Assembly (NCBI GenBank): GCA_019358945.1
Contig: JAHHIE010000044.1
Coordinates: 1-54,675 of the forward strand
Origin: Stenomitos rutilans HA7619-LM2
GTDB lineage: Bacteria; Cyanobacteriota; Cyanobacteriia; Leptolyngbyales; Leptolyngbyaceae
DNA length: 54,675 bases
Direction of reading: 5' to 3'
The stretch's first letter is position 1; every line of letters begins with the position of its first letter. Positions 17,250-26,243 of the stretch are shown here, in pieces. Position numbers and translations under genes: made by a program. Under the pieces are notes generated by a model that was given only the letters and a program-made list of their open reading frames with translations, searched no databases and was not told the origin of the DNA.

Positions 17250-19220
17250 TCAAAGAGCCATTCGTTGAGGCGGACAATCTCTGTCATACTGAGATGAAAT
17301 GTGTTCTAAAGATACTAGTGCTCTACTGATAGCATTTTCTACTGAAGGTAGCAATTCGATCTCTGGACGTAAACCGGCTCGACGGGTAAATCGCCATCTT
17401 AGGGGACAAACGCCTTCTTGCACATAGCACTCTAAAACCCATTGGATGCGTCGAAGCGCAAATGCTTCTCGTGTTTCAGCTAGCTCACTCAATGCCTTCG
17501 ATGTCCAAGGGAGTTTGTCAGCGTGCTTTTGAATCAGTGCTAATTGTCCAAGTTCTCTAGCGATCGCGGCAACTGTTACCTGACACGGTTTCCCTGCCTG
17601 CTTGTATAAATTAGTCGCAACAGATTTCACTGCTTCTGCGAGTTCAATATCTCGGTGCTCCCAGTTAACCCGCAGGAACGGTGAGGCTGCTTGTTTTTTG
17701 GCTGGCATATTAGCTTCCAACCATTCACGATCATTGCGTCGCAGCCATGCGTAAACTCTCTGAAATTGGTTTTTCAGTATAGTTCTTCCTGACGCAGGAT
17801 TGTCTCTTCGCGCAGCTAGCCATTCTGCTCTGTAGTCCTCCAAGCTAACCTTTGAGACTGTTTTCTGAGTCTTTAAGGAAGAAACAAGTACCCGATGACT
17901 TTTGTTAGTCTGCCGCTTGCTCTGACGTGGGAAGGGCAATTCCAGTGCCGCAGCGTGTAATTTGACAGTAGTTGGATCAACGCCAAGCTGCCGTGCCATT
18001 GCTCGCAGACTGACGGTTGAGTCTGCCCAAAGGTTCTTTAGCTTCTCTTCCCAAATGGAGCCAAAAGCTCGAACCTTCGTTATACGGAATGGATCTTCTT
18101 GGGTTTCATCTGGGCCAGTACGGCAATACATGAAGCCACAGGAGCAATAAAATGTACCCACTGGTTTTCCATGATCTTGAGTGTAAGTAATTTCACAAGT
18201 TTGGATTACAGGTTGATGAAAATGAGGAGCCGCTTGATTTAGACAAAGCCAGGGTCCCTTACCAAAGGGCTTAAACTGATGAGGAACCTGGAAGAATGAC
18301 GCGGCTACGTGGTTCAGGAATTGGATCAATAACAGGTGATGTAAAGGATGCTGAGATCCTTTGGGCGATCGTACCAACCGAAACAACCAGCTATGTTGGC
18401 TTTCAGTATCAATTTCACATTGAAGGCTTTGTAGGAAATCGTTTGGATAGAACTGACAGAACTCTCTGAGTAGATCGCTAACCCGTACCCTACCGCTATA
18501 GGTAGCAAGCCCTCGCTCTGCAAGAAGCTCGCGATAGCGTTTCGACAGCACCTCTAATCCCGGTGGGGAGGTGGTCTGTTTTAGCAACCAAGCAGCATCC
18601 TGAGCTATTTTCAGTAGAATCTCATGATGGGGATTCAGCAGACTGAATGAGCGTGACTTTGGCAATTGAATGCCCTGCTCTGCTGCAACAAACTCATGCC
18701 GCGTTTGAGGATTCTGAATCCGAACTTGGCTATCCAGCAGACGAACGTTGTGTTCGGGGCAAACCTCGACTCCTGGTAGTTGGTGAAGACGGTGCCAATA
18801 GGGCTCACCGAATTCTTGTTTATCTTGCCGCACGCAAAGAGGACAAAACCTGAGCCACTCTGGAGGCTGAACGGTGCTTGCCATGACACCAGAACGCATC
18901 TTAATGGCGGGTCCTCGTGCTCCTTCCATATCAGCCAAAAGTTGCTGCGCTTGTTCGGGATGCAAGAAAGGTGCGAAGAACGGGAAAAGCGTATGACGAT
19001 TGATTAAACGTTCAACTGTGTGTGGGCTACCAGGCGGTAAGGCTGAAACGAGACTGCCAACGTTACTGGGTAAATCAACAACCGCGATCGCTGCCTCATC
19101 TCCAAACAACTCTCGTATGGTTCCCTTCTTGTTGGGATACTGCACCCGTTGATGAAAACGAGCACAAATGCTGTACAGCAACTCATCTGGATAAGGATTG
19201 GGAAAGCATCCGATCATCAA
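17250..19220 (-). CDS. tnsD: TnsD/TniQ family target-site protein
   Basis: A 656-residue protein with the TniQ opening (FPNPYPDELLYSICARFHQR). It has a zinc-binding cluster at about residues 126-160: RFCPLCVRQD with C126 and C129, then WHRLHQLPGVEVCPEH. The C-terminal part is helical and DNA-binding-like (SLRAMARQLGVDPTTVKLHA). This is the length of true TnsD rather than the shorter TniQ. TnsD binds the 3' end of glmS and recruits TnsC to attTn7, and the element indeed sits beside glmS. The start overlaps the tnsC stop by 4 bp (ATGA type), indicating translational coupling. Confidence 0.92.
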   Translation of the reverse strand: MMIGCFPNPYPDELLYSICARFHQRVQYPNKKGTIRELFGDEAAIAVVDLPSNVGSLVSALPPGSPHTVERLINRHTLFPFFAPFLHPEQAQQLLADMEGARGPAIKMRSGVMASTVQPPEWLRFCPLCVRQDKQEFGEPYWHRLHQLPGVEVCPEHNVRLLDSQVRIQNPQTRHEFVAAEQGIQLPKSRSFSLLNPHHEILLKIAQDAAWLLKQTTSPPGLEVLSKRYRELLAERGLATYSGRVRVSDLLREFCQFYPNDFLQSLQCEIDTESQHSWLFRLVRSPKGSQHPLHHLLLIQFLNHVAASFFQVPHQFKPFGKGPWLCLNQAAPHFHQPVIQTCEITYTQDHGKPVGTFYCSCGFMYCRTGPDETQEDPFRITKVRAFGSIWEEKLKNLWADSTVSLRAMARQLGVDPTTVKLHAAALELPFPRQSKRQTNKSHRVLVSSLKTQKTVSKVSLEDYRAEWLAARRDNPASGRTILKNQFQRVYAWLRRNDREWLEANMPAKKQAASPFLRVNWEHRDIELAEAVKSVATNLYKQAGKPCQVTVAAIARELGQLALIQKHADKLPWTSKALSELAETREAFALRRIQWVLECYVQEGVCPLRWRFTRRAGLRPEIELLPSVENAISRALVSLEHISSQYDRDCPPQRMAL

Positions 19221-20764
19221 GACGCCTCCTCCAACAGGTATTCAGTAGCAGGACGAATGAGTCCTGCTTGCCGAAGGGCTTCATAGGCACTAAGCTTTTG
19301 CTTTTCTCCCGATGCCGCGATCTCAGGTAAACTTCCTTCCAAGGGAGCAGTTTTTTTACGTCTTCTAGAAACTTTTTGGACGGCTTCAGTGGCCGCTATC
19401 GGCGCTTCTGTTGCATCAACGGCGGTTGGTGGCAATTGCCTGTCGAGATTGTTTATTCGCGTAGCGGTTGATGCTTGACCTTGTTCAGCTCTACTTAATT
19501 GATTTTGGGCATCCTGCAAAAACTGATCGATGTCAATGGGATGAACATCCTCAACGCTGGTAAGAAGCCGAGTGTCTTTGTTTTTTAGGGCTTGTAGAAT
19601 AGGGTACGCCAACCGTAGGCTCTCTTTAGCCACTAGTCGAATTCCTTGCTCGGTTACAGCTTCTTCGCCATTTGTGATCGCCCGAATCTGAGCCAGCATG
19701 TAGACCTTAATGGCAAAGTCAGTAATACCTTGCGTTTCCTCATACAGCGCATCGCGCAGTTCCTGTGTCGAGCGAGATTGCTTTTTAACATACTGGTATC
19801 CCCATAAACATCTCACAATCCATTTCCAATCCTTGTCATTCTTCATCCTGTCCCAGACAAGGTCACCCTGCCCTGTACCTCTACGGGTTTGTCGAAACTC
19901 TCCATTAAGCACAGAAATTGCTTTATAGGTGCCGACAAGCACGACTGGTAACCCAATCGTGTTGATTAACTGAACAAAAAAGTTCAGCATTTTGCTGGAA
20001 CCGCCACTTTTAGCTTGGCTAAGGTGCTGGATTTCATCAATGACTAGTACACCGATCGAGTGAAGAGACGCAACCAGAGCCATACGTGGGAGCAGTTCGT
20101 CTACTGTTTTACGACCCCCCGCATAGTTGTCGTAGTAACGAGTGCCGAGCAGGTCATCTACTGCCTGGAAAAAGTTTAAGCATAAGCCCTTGATTGAACC
20201 ATCGAATGGGCAGTCTAGCTTGAGCCAGACAATTTGTGTGAAACTGAAATCGCGATCGTGATAGTGACTATGGAGGATAACCTGCGGATACAAAGACAGA
20301 ATCGCTTCTATCGCCGTGGTCTTACCAACTCCGCTAATACCAACAATAGTAAATCCTGTTGCAGTTGAACGAGGGGATTGGCGAACTGTGCCTAAAGAGT
20401 GAACCCGCAACTGCACATCTCCCCAAAAACCTGTGATTGCGGGATTCCGTGCCTGGTATCCTAGCCGAATCATCCGGGAAAACCGTTGTTCCAGATCAAA
20501 ATGAATCGGTAAAGGAGCAAAAAACTGCAAAGTATTTTGAATCAAATGTAGCCGAAGATAGGCAGGCATCTTACGATGCTCTTCGTCATACTCTGGATAG
20601 AATGCAAGACGTTCTGCAGTTTCATCCTGGGTGAAGATAGGAGGGAGAGCTTCAATCAGGGGATTACCTTGATAGTTTGGAATGACCGGGTCTAGGTAAG
20701 TTGCCTGTTCAACTCTACCCTTTCCTACCAAAAGAGACGGGATGTGTTGGCTACTCATCATCAT
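19217..20764 (-). CDS. tnsC: TnsC AAA+ ATPase regulator of transposition
   Basis: A 515-residue AAA+ ATPase. Walker A is GISGVGKTTA with Lys148, and Walker B is VLVIDEIQHL at about residues 237-246. Sensor-like VVLVGTYKAI follows. The C-terminal 120 residues are a hydrophilic tail (RRRKKTAPLEGS) that in Tn7 TnsC contacts TnsA/TnsB. TnsC bridges target selectors (TnsD or TnsE) and the transposase, and confers target immunity. It overlaps tnsB by 14 bp upstream and tnsD by 4 bp downstream. Confidence 0.95.
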   Translation of the reverse strand: MMMSSQHIPSLLVGKGRVEQATYLDPVIPNYQGNPLIEALPPIFTQDETAERLAFYPEYDEEHRKMPAYLRLHLIQNTLQFFAPLPIHFDLEQRFSRMIRLGYQARNPAITGFWGDVQLRVHSLGTVRQSPRSTATGFTIVGISGVGKTTAIEAILSLYPQVILHSHYHDRDFSFTQIVWLKLDCPFDGSIKGLCLNFFQAVDDLLGTRYYDNYAGGRKTVDELLPRMALVASLHSIGVLVIDEIQHLSQAKSGGSSKMLNFFVQLINTIGLPVVLVGTYKAISVLNGEFRQTRRGTGQGDLVWDRMKNDKDWKWIVRCLWGYQYVKKQSRSTQELRDALYEETQGITDFAIKVYMLAQIRAITNGEEAVTEQGIRLVAKESLRLAYPILQALKNKDTRLLTSVEDVHPIDIDQFLQDAQNQLSRAEQGQASTATRINNLDRQLPPTAVDATEAPIAATEAVQKVSRRRKKTAPLEGSLPEIAASGEKQKLSAYEALRQAGLIRPATEYLLEEAS

Positions 20765-23030
20765 CGCTCCACATTTTTGGACGCAGTTTATGCAGTTTTT
20801 CGATTAGTTGGGATTGCGAAACATGGGTTGAGTCCTCTTGATTATCAATTGTCTCAGCGTCTGAACCTTCATACTGAGGCTCTTCAGCATCCTTGTCTGG
20901 TTCTGGTTCTGAAGCTTCAGTTGGCACAATCAGAGGAATCACCTTACCGGAATGAGCAGGAAGTGGCTTTTCTCCCAATTTCCAGGCTTGGGCTTCGCGT
21001 TCCATGTCGCGTTCTTCTTGGCGATTCGGACGGATGCCTTTGATGCGCGATCGCTTACTCTGCCCTGTCACCTGCTCCAGCGCTGTCGAGGTTTGTTCCT
21101 GACCTTCATTCATAATCTGCTCCATTTGAGCATTCAGGGCAGCGCTAGATTGCTGCTTGCGGCTTCTAGACAACTCCTTCTGCTGCTTACGGATTTCAAA
21201 GTAGTCAAGAGTTTCGTACCAATCCCGTCCTCGGAAGGCATGTTCTGCGTCAATCAACTGGCAACACTCCAGACGTTGTCCTCCATCAAGACGCAAATAG
21301 ATATCGGTTAGGCTACGAGGATCATAAGCCACATCAATTTTCCAGCCTCCTCGTTCTCTAGCCCTTACAAACCACTGCTCTCGTAAAGCCAAGTCGCAAG
21401 AGTAAAATAAGCCCTGAAACCGAATACCGCGATAAGTAACAGAAACTCGCTCAGAAGGTAAAAGGTTCAAGCGCAGAATGTCACGGGACTTAACCCTCAG
21501 GTGTCCTGCCCGGTTACGAATACCCCAGTTCCATAGGTCTAGGGGATATGGCTCAACGTGCTCTTGGATCATGAACTCATCCATGCGATACCAATCCATC
21601 CGGTGTTCTTTGTTATGGTCTAAAATCGCAAGAATCATGAGCTTCCGGAATTGATGCAAATCCAGCACAGCATCAAGGCGGTAGTCATTCTCTCCACGTT
21701 CACGCGGTTTATAAACAGCCCCTGGCATCCAATGAATGACTTTGTCATTACTCAAGCGGAAGTTGCGCTCTACGATCCCTTTCCAATCTGCACGGTAAGG
21801 AGGGGTATTGGAAATAGTTACATCCAATGCTTTAACGAGGTTATCAGCGTTGTAGCCCTCTAGCTCTCCCCGATCAGCAATGATGACTTCCGACAAATGA
21901 TGGCAAGGCCAGTCTTCCTCCGTAATCTCAACTCCATATTCTTGACAGAACGCGACTTTGTCTACCGCCGCATTTTCTAACGCCTGCATTGCCCCTAGCC
22001 AACTTGGACCTTCCAAGGTGACACTTAGCCCAGTAATCATGCGGCTAAAAACGTCAATCAGAACGTAAATAACAGGGCGACCGATAATGCGGGTGCGATC
22101 AAGCGAACTGACTAGATAAATGTCTCCAATCGTGGCATCTATCTGGTAGATGGAGCCTGGACCGAAAGCCATCTGAGTTGAATCTCCCAGTACCTCACGA
22201 TGGCGCAGATTATAACGGCGTTTTCCTTCTCGTGAAGTCAGAGCATGGGTTGCATCCCGCTCTTTCTCATACCAATAGCGAAATTGACCAAACGTAGGTA
22301 GTTCATGAGCTGGTGGCAGACAAGGAATCAAGGCCCCATCAGAAGAAAGCGTGTAGCCTTTATGAAAATGCTTCTCCAATGTTTTCTGAAATGCATCCTG
22401 CAGCGTTCGTCCCTGAGCATTCTCATAGAATTGGCGAATGCCTCGATTAAACTTCTCTCGTATTTTGCCATCTACATTTACCCCTACGGGCATTTGAGTG
22501 ACTTTACTGATTTTGCTTGGGCGTCCTCGCTTTTTCTGTCGGCTTTGACGTTCTTTCCCAGGCGCACCGCATTTATCAAAGAGAGGTAAGAGCGCATTTC
22601 TGGTCTGTCCTCCCTGCCAGTAACGCCTGAGATACTTATAAAGAGTCATTTTTGTGCAGCCTGTCTTTTCCACCCAGGCATTCAAAAGTGTTCCACGACC
22701 GTGGGAAAAGAAGATACGCCCATCTTTGTCCCCTACCAAAGGGGCAATGACCTCCCACGCTTGGTCTCTCCGTTCTCGGTGCTTTTGGGGGATAGTATCC
22801 TCAGGCTTGAGGAGAGAAGCATAAGGATCAATCTCTAAAACATGAGCTTGCTGTGTCGCGATCGCCTCTTCCAAATCTGTACATTTCTGCCAAATAGGAA
22901 GTGCTTTAGGGTTCAACAGCTCAATTGTGGCTACATCTGTGTAGGAAGGATCAATCCAGAGTAAGCGTTCCACACGCGAAGTTTCAGTATCGTCCTGCCA
23001 TTCCAGAAGCATATTTACAAAAAGCTTCAT
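20751..23030 (-). CDS. tnsB: TnsB DDE transposase
   Basis: A 759-residue transposase with helix-turn-helix N-terminal domains, an rve/DDE catalytic core and a Mu-type C-terminal beta-barrel region. Catalytic residues are readable: Asp298 (YQIDATIGD), Asp386 (VIIADRGE) and Glu421 (WKGIVERNF), giving the DD35E spacing. TnsB binds the 20-bp sites at the transposon ends and cuts and joins the 3' ends. The acidic tail (DAETIDNQEDS...MWSDDDE) probably contacts TnsC. It overlaps the tnsA stop by 4 bp and the tnsC start by 14 bp. Confidence 0.96.
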   Translation of the reverse strand: MKLFVNMLLEWQDDTETSRVERLLWIDPSYTDVATIELLNPKALPIWQKCTDLEEAIATQQAHVLEIDPYASLLKPEDTIPQKHRERRDQAWEVIAPLVGDKDGRIFFSHGRGTLLNAWVEKTGCTKMTLYKYLRRYWQGGQTRNALLPLFDKCGAPGKERQSRQKKRGRPSKISKVTQMPVGVNVDGKIREKFNRGIRQFYENAQGRTLQDAFQKTLEKHFHKGYTLSSDGALIPCLPPAHELPTFGQFRYWYEKERDATHALTSREGKRRYNLRHREVLGDSTQMAFGPGSIYQIDATIGDIYLVSSLDRTRIIGRPVIYVLIDVFSRMITGLSVTLEGPSWLGAMQALENAAVDKVAFCQEYGVEITEEDWPCHHLSEVIIADRGELEGYNADNLVKALDVTISNTPPYRADWKGIVERNFRLSNDKVIHWMPGAVYKPRERGENDYRLDAVLDLHQFRKLMILAILDHNKEHRMDWYRMDEFMIQEHVEPYPLDLWNWGIRNRAGHLRVKSRDILRLNLLPSERVSVTYRGIRFQGLFYSCDLALREQWFVRARERGGWKIDVAYDPRSLTDIYLRLDGGQRLECCQLIDAEHAFRGRDWYETLDYFEIRKQQKELSRSRKQQSSAALNAQMEQIMNEGQEQTSTALEQVTGQSKRSRIKGIRPNRQEERDMEREAQAWKLGEKPLPAHSGKVIPLIVPTEASEPEPDKDAEEPQYEGSDAETIDNQEDSTHVSQSQLIEKLHKLRPKMWSDDDE

Positions 23031-23872
23031 CCCACACCTCCGATCGCCTCGTGCAAGCCTGTTGACAGGGTCGAAAGGAGTTTGAGTGTCTTGCTGGGTT
23101 GGATACGCTGGCTTAGATCAATATGCCATCGTCGATTAGCAATCAAATAACGCACAATTGACAGGCTAGTACCAGGAGAGAGACCTAGCTGGTCATCACA
23201 TGCGTTTGTAATCTTAGTTAGTGCTATTCTCCCTTCCAGAACCTGAGGCGTTAGCACTGTTTCGATCCGTGTGGTATCACCTTGAGTTAATGGAGCAAAA
23301 GCTTCAAGCCAGTAACACGAGCGCAACCATTTGAGGTTTTCAACCAAGGTTTTAGAAATTTCTTTCTCAGTAACAACTCCCCAATCGATGTTTCGGTGCT
23401 TCCAGTAAAGTCGCTCAATCTCCAGCTTCTCTAAAGTGCGTTGTGATTGCAGGTCAGCAGCAGGTTTGATGGCACGAGCTTGTTCTATCTCACGATCGCT
23501 CTGCTTTAAGGTGATCAAAAAATCCGTGGTCATCACTACGGATTGTTGAGTTTCAGGATCAGTAGGATGAGCATACCCGCATTGTTCTGCAATTTGCTGG
23601 GTTTCCTCTAACGGCAGCAAGGGAAACTGCTCCCGGATATCTACCACTAGTTGCGACCAATCTAGAACGAAGAGGTAGCTAGCCTCCAGTTGGCTCATCA
23701 GGTGATGATCTCTGCCGGTCTTCCAGCCTTTGGCTCGACTAGCTAGTCCTTGCGAAGGAACATCCTGAATTCGCAGCCAAGGTTGGTAGTCAGCCCTTCT
23801 CCCCTCCCCTCGGCCTCCCTTCAGTCGTTTTTCAATCTTCTGCTGGTCAGTACCGCGATTACGTTTAGCCAT
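23027..23872 (-). CDS. tnsA: TnsA restriction-enzyme-like endonuclease subunit
   Basis: A 281-residue protein. The N-terminal nuclease domain has Glu63 (HLMSQLEASYLF), Asp117 (VMTTDFLITL) and a Lys at 136 (ARAIKPAADL), matching the E-D-K arrangement of Tn7 TnsA. The C-terminal winged-helix-like half (EIERLYWKHRNIDWGVVTE) matches the TnsC-interacting domain. TnsA nicks the 5' ends of the element and so enables cut-and-paste rather than copy-in. It is a separate gene, not fused to tnsB as in some CRISPR-associated transposons. It is the first gene of the tns operon, 78 bp inside the innermost TnsB-like site. Confidence 0.92.
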   Translation of the reverse strand: MAKRNRGTDQQKIEKRLKGGRGEGRRADYQPWLRIQDVPSQGLASRAKGWKTGRDHHLMSQLEASYLFVLDWSQLVVDIREQFPLLPLEETQQIAEQCGYAHPTDPETQQSVVMTTDFLITLKQSDREIEQARAIKPAADLQSQRTLEKLEIERLYWKHRNIDWGVVTEKEISKTLVENLKWLRSCYWLEAFAPLTQGDTTRIETVLTPQVLEGRIALTKITNACDDQLGLSPGTSLSIVRYLIANRRWHIDLSQRIQPSKTLKLLSTLSTGLHEAIGGVG

Positions 23873-23950
23873 TGGATAAAGTCATTCAGCAAATCTAGAA
23901 ACTCTGAATGTGGGAAATACTCCACTCCTACAACGTTTCCAGCTTACAGT

Positions 23951-24040
23951 AAAAGTATAAGACTTTATTTGCTAGTATCCAACTTTATTTCTCAGTCTAT
24001 GACTTTATTTGCTAGTACCCAACTTTGTTTGCGTTTTACA
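23951..24040 (-). repeat. Right end of the Tn7-like element: four tandem 20-bp TnsB-like sites
   Basis: Reading inward from 24040 on the minus strand: terminal TGTAAAACGC, then four contiguous 20-mers. These are AAACAAAGTTGGGTACTAGC (24030-24011), AAATAAAGTCATAGACTGAG (24010-23991), AAATAAAGTTGGATACTAGC (23990-23971) and AAATAAAGTCTTATACTTTT (23970-23951). The consensus AAAtAAAGTynnnyACT is close to Tn7 TnsB sites (ACAAAATAGTTGGGAACTGG). Four adjoining sites match the known right-end architecture of Tn7. The outermost base is inferred from TGT. Confidence 0.88.
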
Positions 24041-24065
24041 TATCCATGAGCGATGCCCGTAGGGT
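24041..24065 (-). other. attTn7-like insertion point downstream of glmS
   Basis: Twenty-five bases separate the glmS stop codon from the transposon end. In Tn7 the insertion lies at this distance beyond glmS, displacing its terminator. The first five bases (24041-24045, TATCC) should be the target duplication, which would reappear next to the unseen left end. Confidence 0.75.
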
Positions 24066-25979
24066 TTACTCAACTGTAACGCTCTTTGCCAAGTTTCTTG
24101 GCTGATCAACGTCTAAGCCTCTGCGTGCCGCAATGTGATAGGCCAGCAGTTGCAGGGGAATCACCGTGACGATCGGCGATAGCAGTTCATCCACATTAGG
24201 CACTGGAATCAACGTATCGAAGGTTTCAGCGGCTTCGTGTTCATCCATCGGCGTGACCCCAATGAGTCGTGCATCCCGCGCTTTGGCTTCCTGCGCGTTG
24301 GAGAGCACTTTTTCAAATACTGTTCCTGGCATGGCGATCGCGACGACTGGCACCTTGGCATCCAGTAGCGCGATCGGCCCGTGCTTCATTTCACCAGCCG
24401 GATAGCCTTCCGCATGGATGTAGCTGATTTCTTTGAGTTTCAGCGCACCTTCCAGGGCGATCGGGAAGTTGATGCCCCGTCCCAAAAAGATGAAATCTTG
24501 CGTTTCGGCAAAATCGTGCGCAAGTTGCTCAATGTAGCGTTCCTGACCTTCAAGCACCACTTCAATATGGGCTGGGAGTTGCTGCAAGCCCTCCAGTAAT
24601 TGTGCAAGCTGGGTAGGCGCGATCACCTGACGATGCTGTGCCAGATCGATCGCCAGACAGTAAAACGCCATCAATTGCGCGACGAACGTTTTTGTAGCGG
24701 CCACACCGATTTCAATACCCGCATGGGTATCAATAATATGGGGCACCAGATGCCCCAAGGAACTCTCTGGACGATTGGTAATGCCTAACAGCCGCGCTTG
24801 AAAATCGGCTGAGTGCCCCGATCGACGTTCCTTTTCCATTGCCAGTGCCGCCAATGTATCGGCGGTTTCACCCGATTGTGTGACGCCGATGGTGAGGGTG
24901 TGAGGGGTGAGGGGTGAGGGGGCATAGCGAAATTCGGATGCATACTGCACAGAGGTGGGAATCTCAGCAATTTGTTCTAGCAAATACTTACCAACCAGTC
25001 CGGCATGCCAACTGGTGCCACACGCTACGATCTGAATATGTTGCAAATCGGTATACAGGTCAGCAGGCAGGTTCAGGCGAATGGGCGAATGGGTGTGATC
25101 AGCGGCTGTCCAGGCAGTATCAAGGTAGGCTTCCAGGCACGATCGCACGACTCCAGGCTGCTCGTAGATTTCCTTCAGCATGAAGTGCTTAAAGCCCTGC
25201 TTCTCCACCATCACAGGGTTCCAGTTCAGCGTCCGGGGTGTTTTTCGCAGCCGTTGTCCTTCAAAGCTATAGACTTCAACGCCCAGGGGTGTCATCCGTG
25301 CCAGTTCGCCATTATCCAGAGTGAGCACTGCACGGGTATAGGGCACGATCGCAGGCGTATCCGACGCACAGTAAAACTCGCCCTGCCCAAAACCAATCAC
25401 CACTGGAGCCTGTTGCCGCGCCACAATCAATTCATCGGGGTAATCGGCAGAAATAACGGCGATCGCAAACGCTCCTTCCAACCGATTGACCACCTGCCGC
25501 ACCGCTTCTAAAAAGGGCGATGGTTGAATCGAAACTAAAGGGCTGGTTTCCAGGCTCTCAGCCTGCTGTAATACTTCGGCAATCAAGTGTGGCACGACCT
25601 CTGTATCGGTATCAGAGCGAAACTCGCAGCCACGCTCTTTCAGCTCTTCGCGCAATTCGCGGTAGTTTTCAATAATGCCGTTCTGGATGACTGCTATCCG
25701 CATCGACATATCCATATGAGGATGGGCGTTATATTCTTCTGGCTTACCGTGAGTAGCCCAGCGCGTATGGGCAATGCCAATGCGCGCTGGATTCTCTTCG
25801 CCTGCGAGTTTTGATTCGAGGTTGTGCAGTTTCCCTTTGGCACGAACACAGTGGATCTCGCCTTCCAGCACGGTAGCAATGCCCGCAGAATCATATCCGC
25901 GATATTCCAGCTTACGCAGCCCTTCGAGCAAAATACCGCTTGCTGCTTGGGTGCCAATATAGCCAACAATTCCGCACAT
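24066..25979 (-). CDS. glmS: Glutamine-fructose-6-phosphate aminotransferase (isomerising)
   Basis: A 637-residue enzyme making glucosamine-6-phosphate, the entry step to peptidoglycan and amino-sugar lipids. It starts MCGIVGYIG with the N-terminal nucleophile Cys after Met removal. The class II glutaminase domain (1-240) shows HTRWATHG and NGIIENYRELRE. Two SIS sugar-isomerase domains follow, with CGTSWHAGL, TQSGETADTL and EISYIHAEGYPAGEMKHGPIAL, and the conserved tail RNLAKSVTVE. The 3' end encodes the TnsD recognition site used by Tn7-like elements, which explains the adjacent transposon. Confidence 0.98.
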   Translation of the reverse strand: MCGIVGYIGTQAASGILLEGLRKLEYRGYDSAGIATVLEGEIHCVRAKGKLHNLESKLAGEENPARIGIAHTRWATHGKPEEYNAHPHMDMSMRIAVIQNGIIENYRELREELKERGCEFRSDTDTEVVPHLIAEVLQQAESLETSPLVSIQPSPFLEAVRQVVNRLEGAFAIAVISADYPDELIVARQQAPVVIGFGQGEFYCASDTPAIVPYTRAVLTLDNGELARMTPLGVEVYSFEGQRLRKTPRTLNWNPVMVEKQGFKHFMLKEIYEQPGVVRSCLEAYLDTAWTAADHTHSPIRLNLPADLYTDLQHIQIVACGTSWHAGLVGKYLLEQIAEIPTSVQYASEFRYAPSPLTPHTLTIGVTQSGETADTLAALAMEKERRSGHSADFQARLLGITNRPESSLGHLVPHIIDTHAGIEIGVAATKTFVAQLMAFYCLAIDLAQHRQVIAPTQLAQLLEGLQQLPAHIEVVLEGQERYIEQLAHDFAETQDFIFLGRGINFPIALEGALKLKEISYIHAEGYPAGEMKHGPIALLDAKVPVVAIAMPGTVFEKVLSNAQEAKARDARLIGVTPMDEHEAAETFDTLIPVPNVDELLSPIVTVIPLQLLAYHIAARRGLDVDQPRNLAKSVTVE

Positions 25980-26243
25980 CTGGAGTCACTCCTGCCGAGC
26001 CTACATAAGCGCTAATATACTCCGTTTTCTTAACCTCTAGAGGAAGAGGCGTAAGGGGAGAGGCGTGAGGGGATGAGGATGAGGGATGAAAGGCTATAAG
26101 GATGAAGGGAAGAGTTTTGAGTTTTGAATTGCGCCCTCTGCTTCCCCTGCCTTCTTGACCCGACACCTAACGGTTGCTTGAGCGGCTGTAAACAACCTCG
26201 AACTCAGAACCAGCCAGTTAAGCAGTGCGCTCCAAACGAACGA
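25980..26243. other. Upstream region of glmS with purine-rich low-complexity DNA
   Basis: Contains the presumed glmS promoter, then at about 26038-26115 a G/A-rich run of repeated GAGGGATGA-like units typical of cyanobacterial intergenic DNA, and a hydrophilic remainder without a gene. No riboswitch or glmS-type ribozyme pattern was recognised. Confidence 0.4.

Larger units (their letters stand above)
15648..24040 (-). mobile_element. Tn7-like transposon core (tnsABCDE plus right end)
   Basis: Five genes in the order tnsA-B-C-D-E read away from a right end at 24040. That end opens with TGT, like Tn7, followed by four contiguous 20-bp TnsB-like sites (23951-24030). The end lies 25 bp past the glmS stop codon, which is where canonical Tn7 inserts by TnsD recognition of glmS. 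The presumed 5-bp target duplication at the right end is TATCC (24041-24045). The left end was not found in the window: no TATCC-TGT junction with repeated sites was seen. The cargo may therefore extend to or beyond position 1. The coordinates given are the minimal element. Confidence 0.9.

Noticed and set aside
24895-24925. Repeat insertion in glmS (GTGAGGGGTGAGGGG run)
   Set aside because: The encoded segment YAPSPLTPHTLTIGVTQSG fits the normal GlmS sequence and length, so it is probably native.
25980-26243. psaC or a glmS riboswitch near glmS
   Set aside because: No PsaC ferredoxin-type Cys motifs in any frame and no recognisable ribozyme core.
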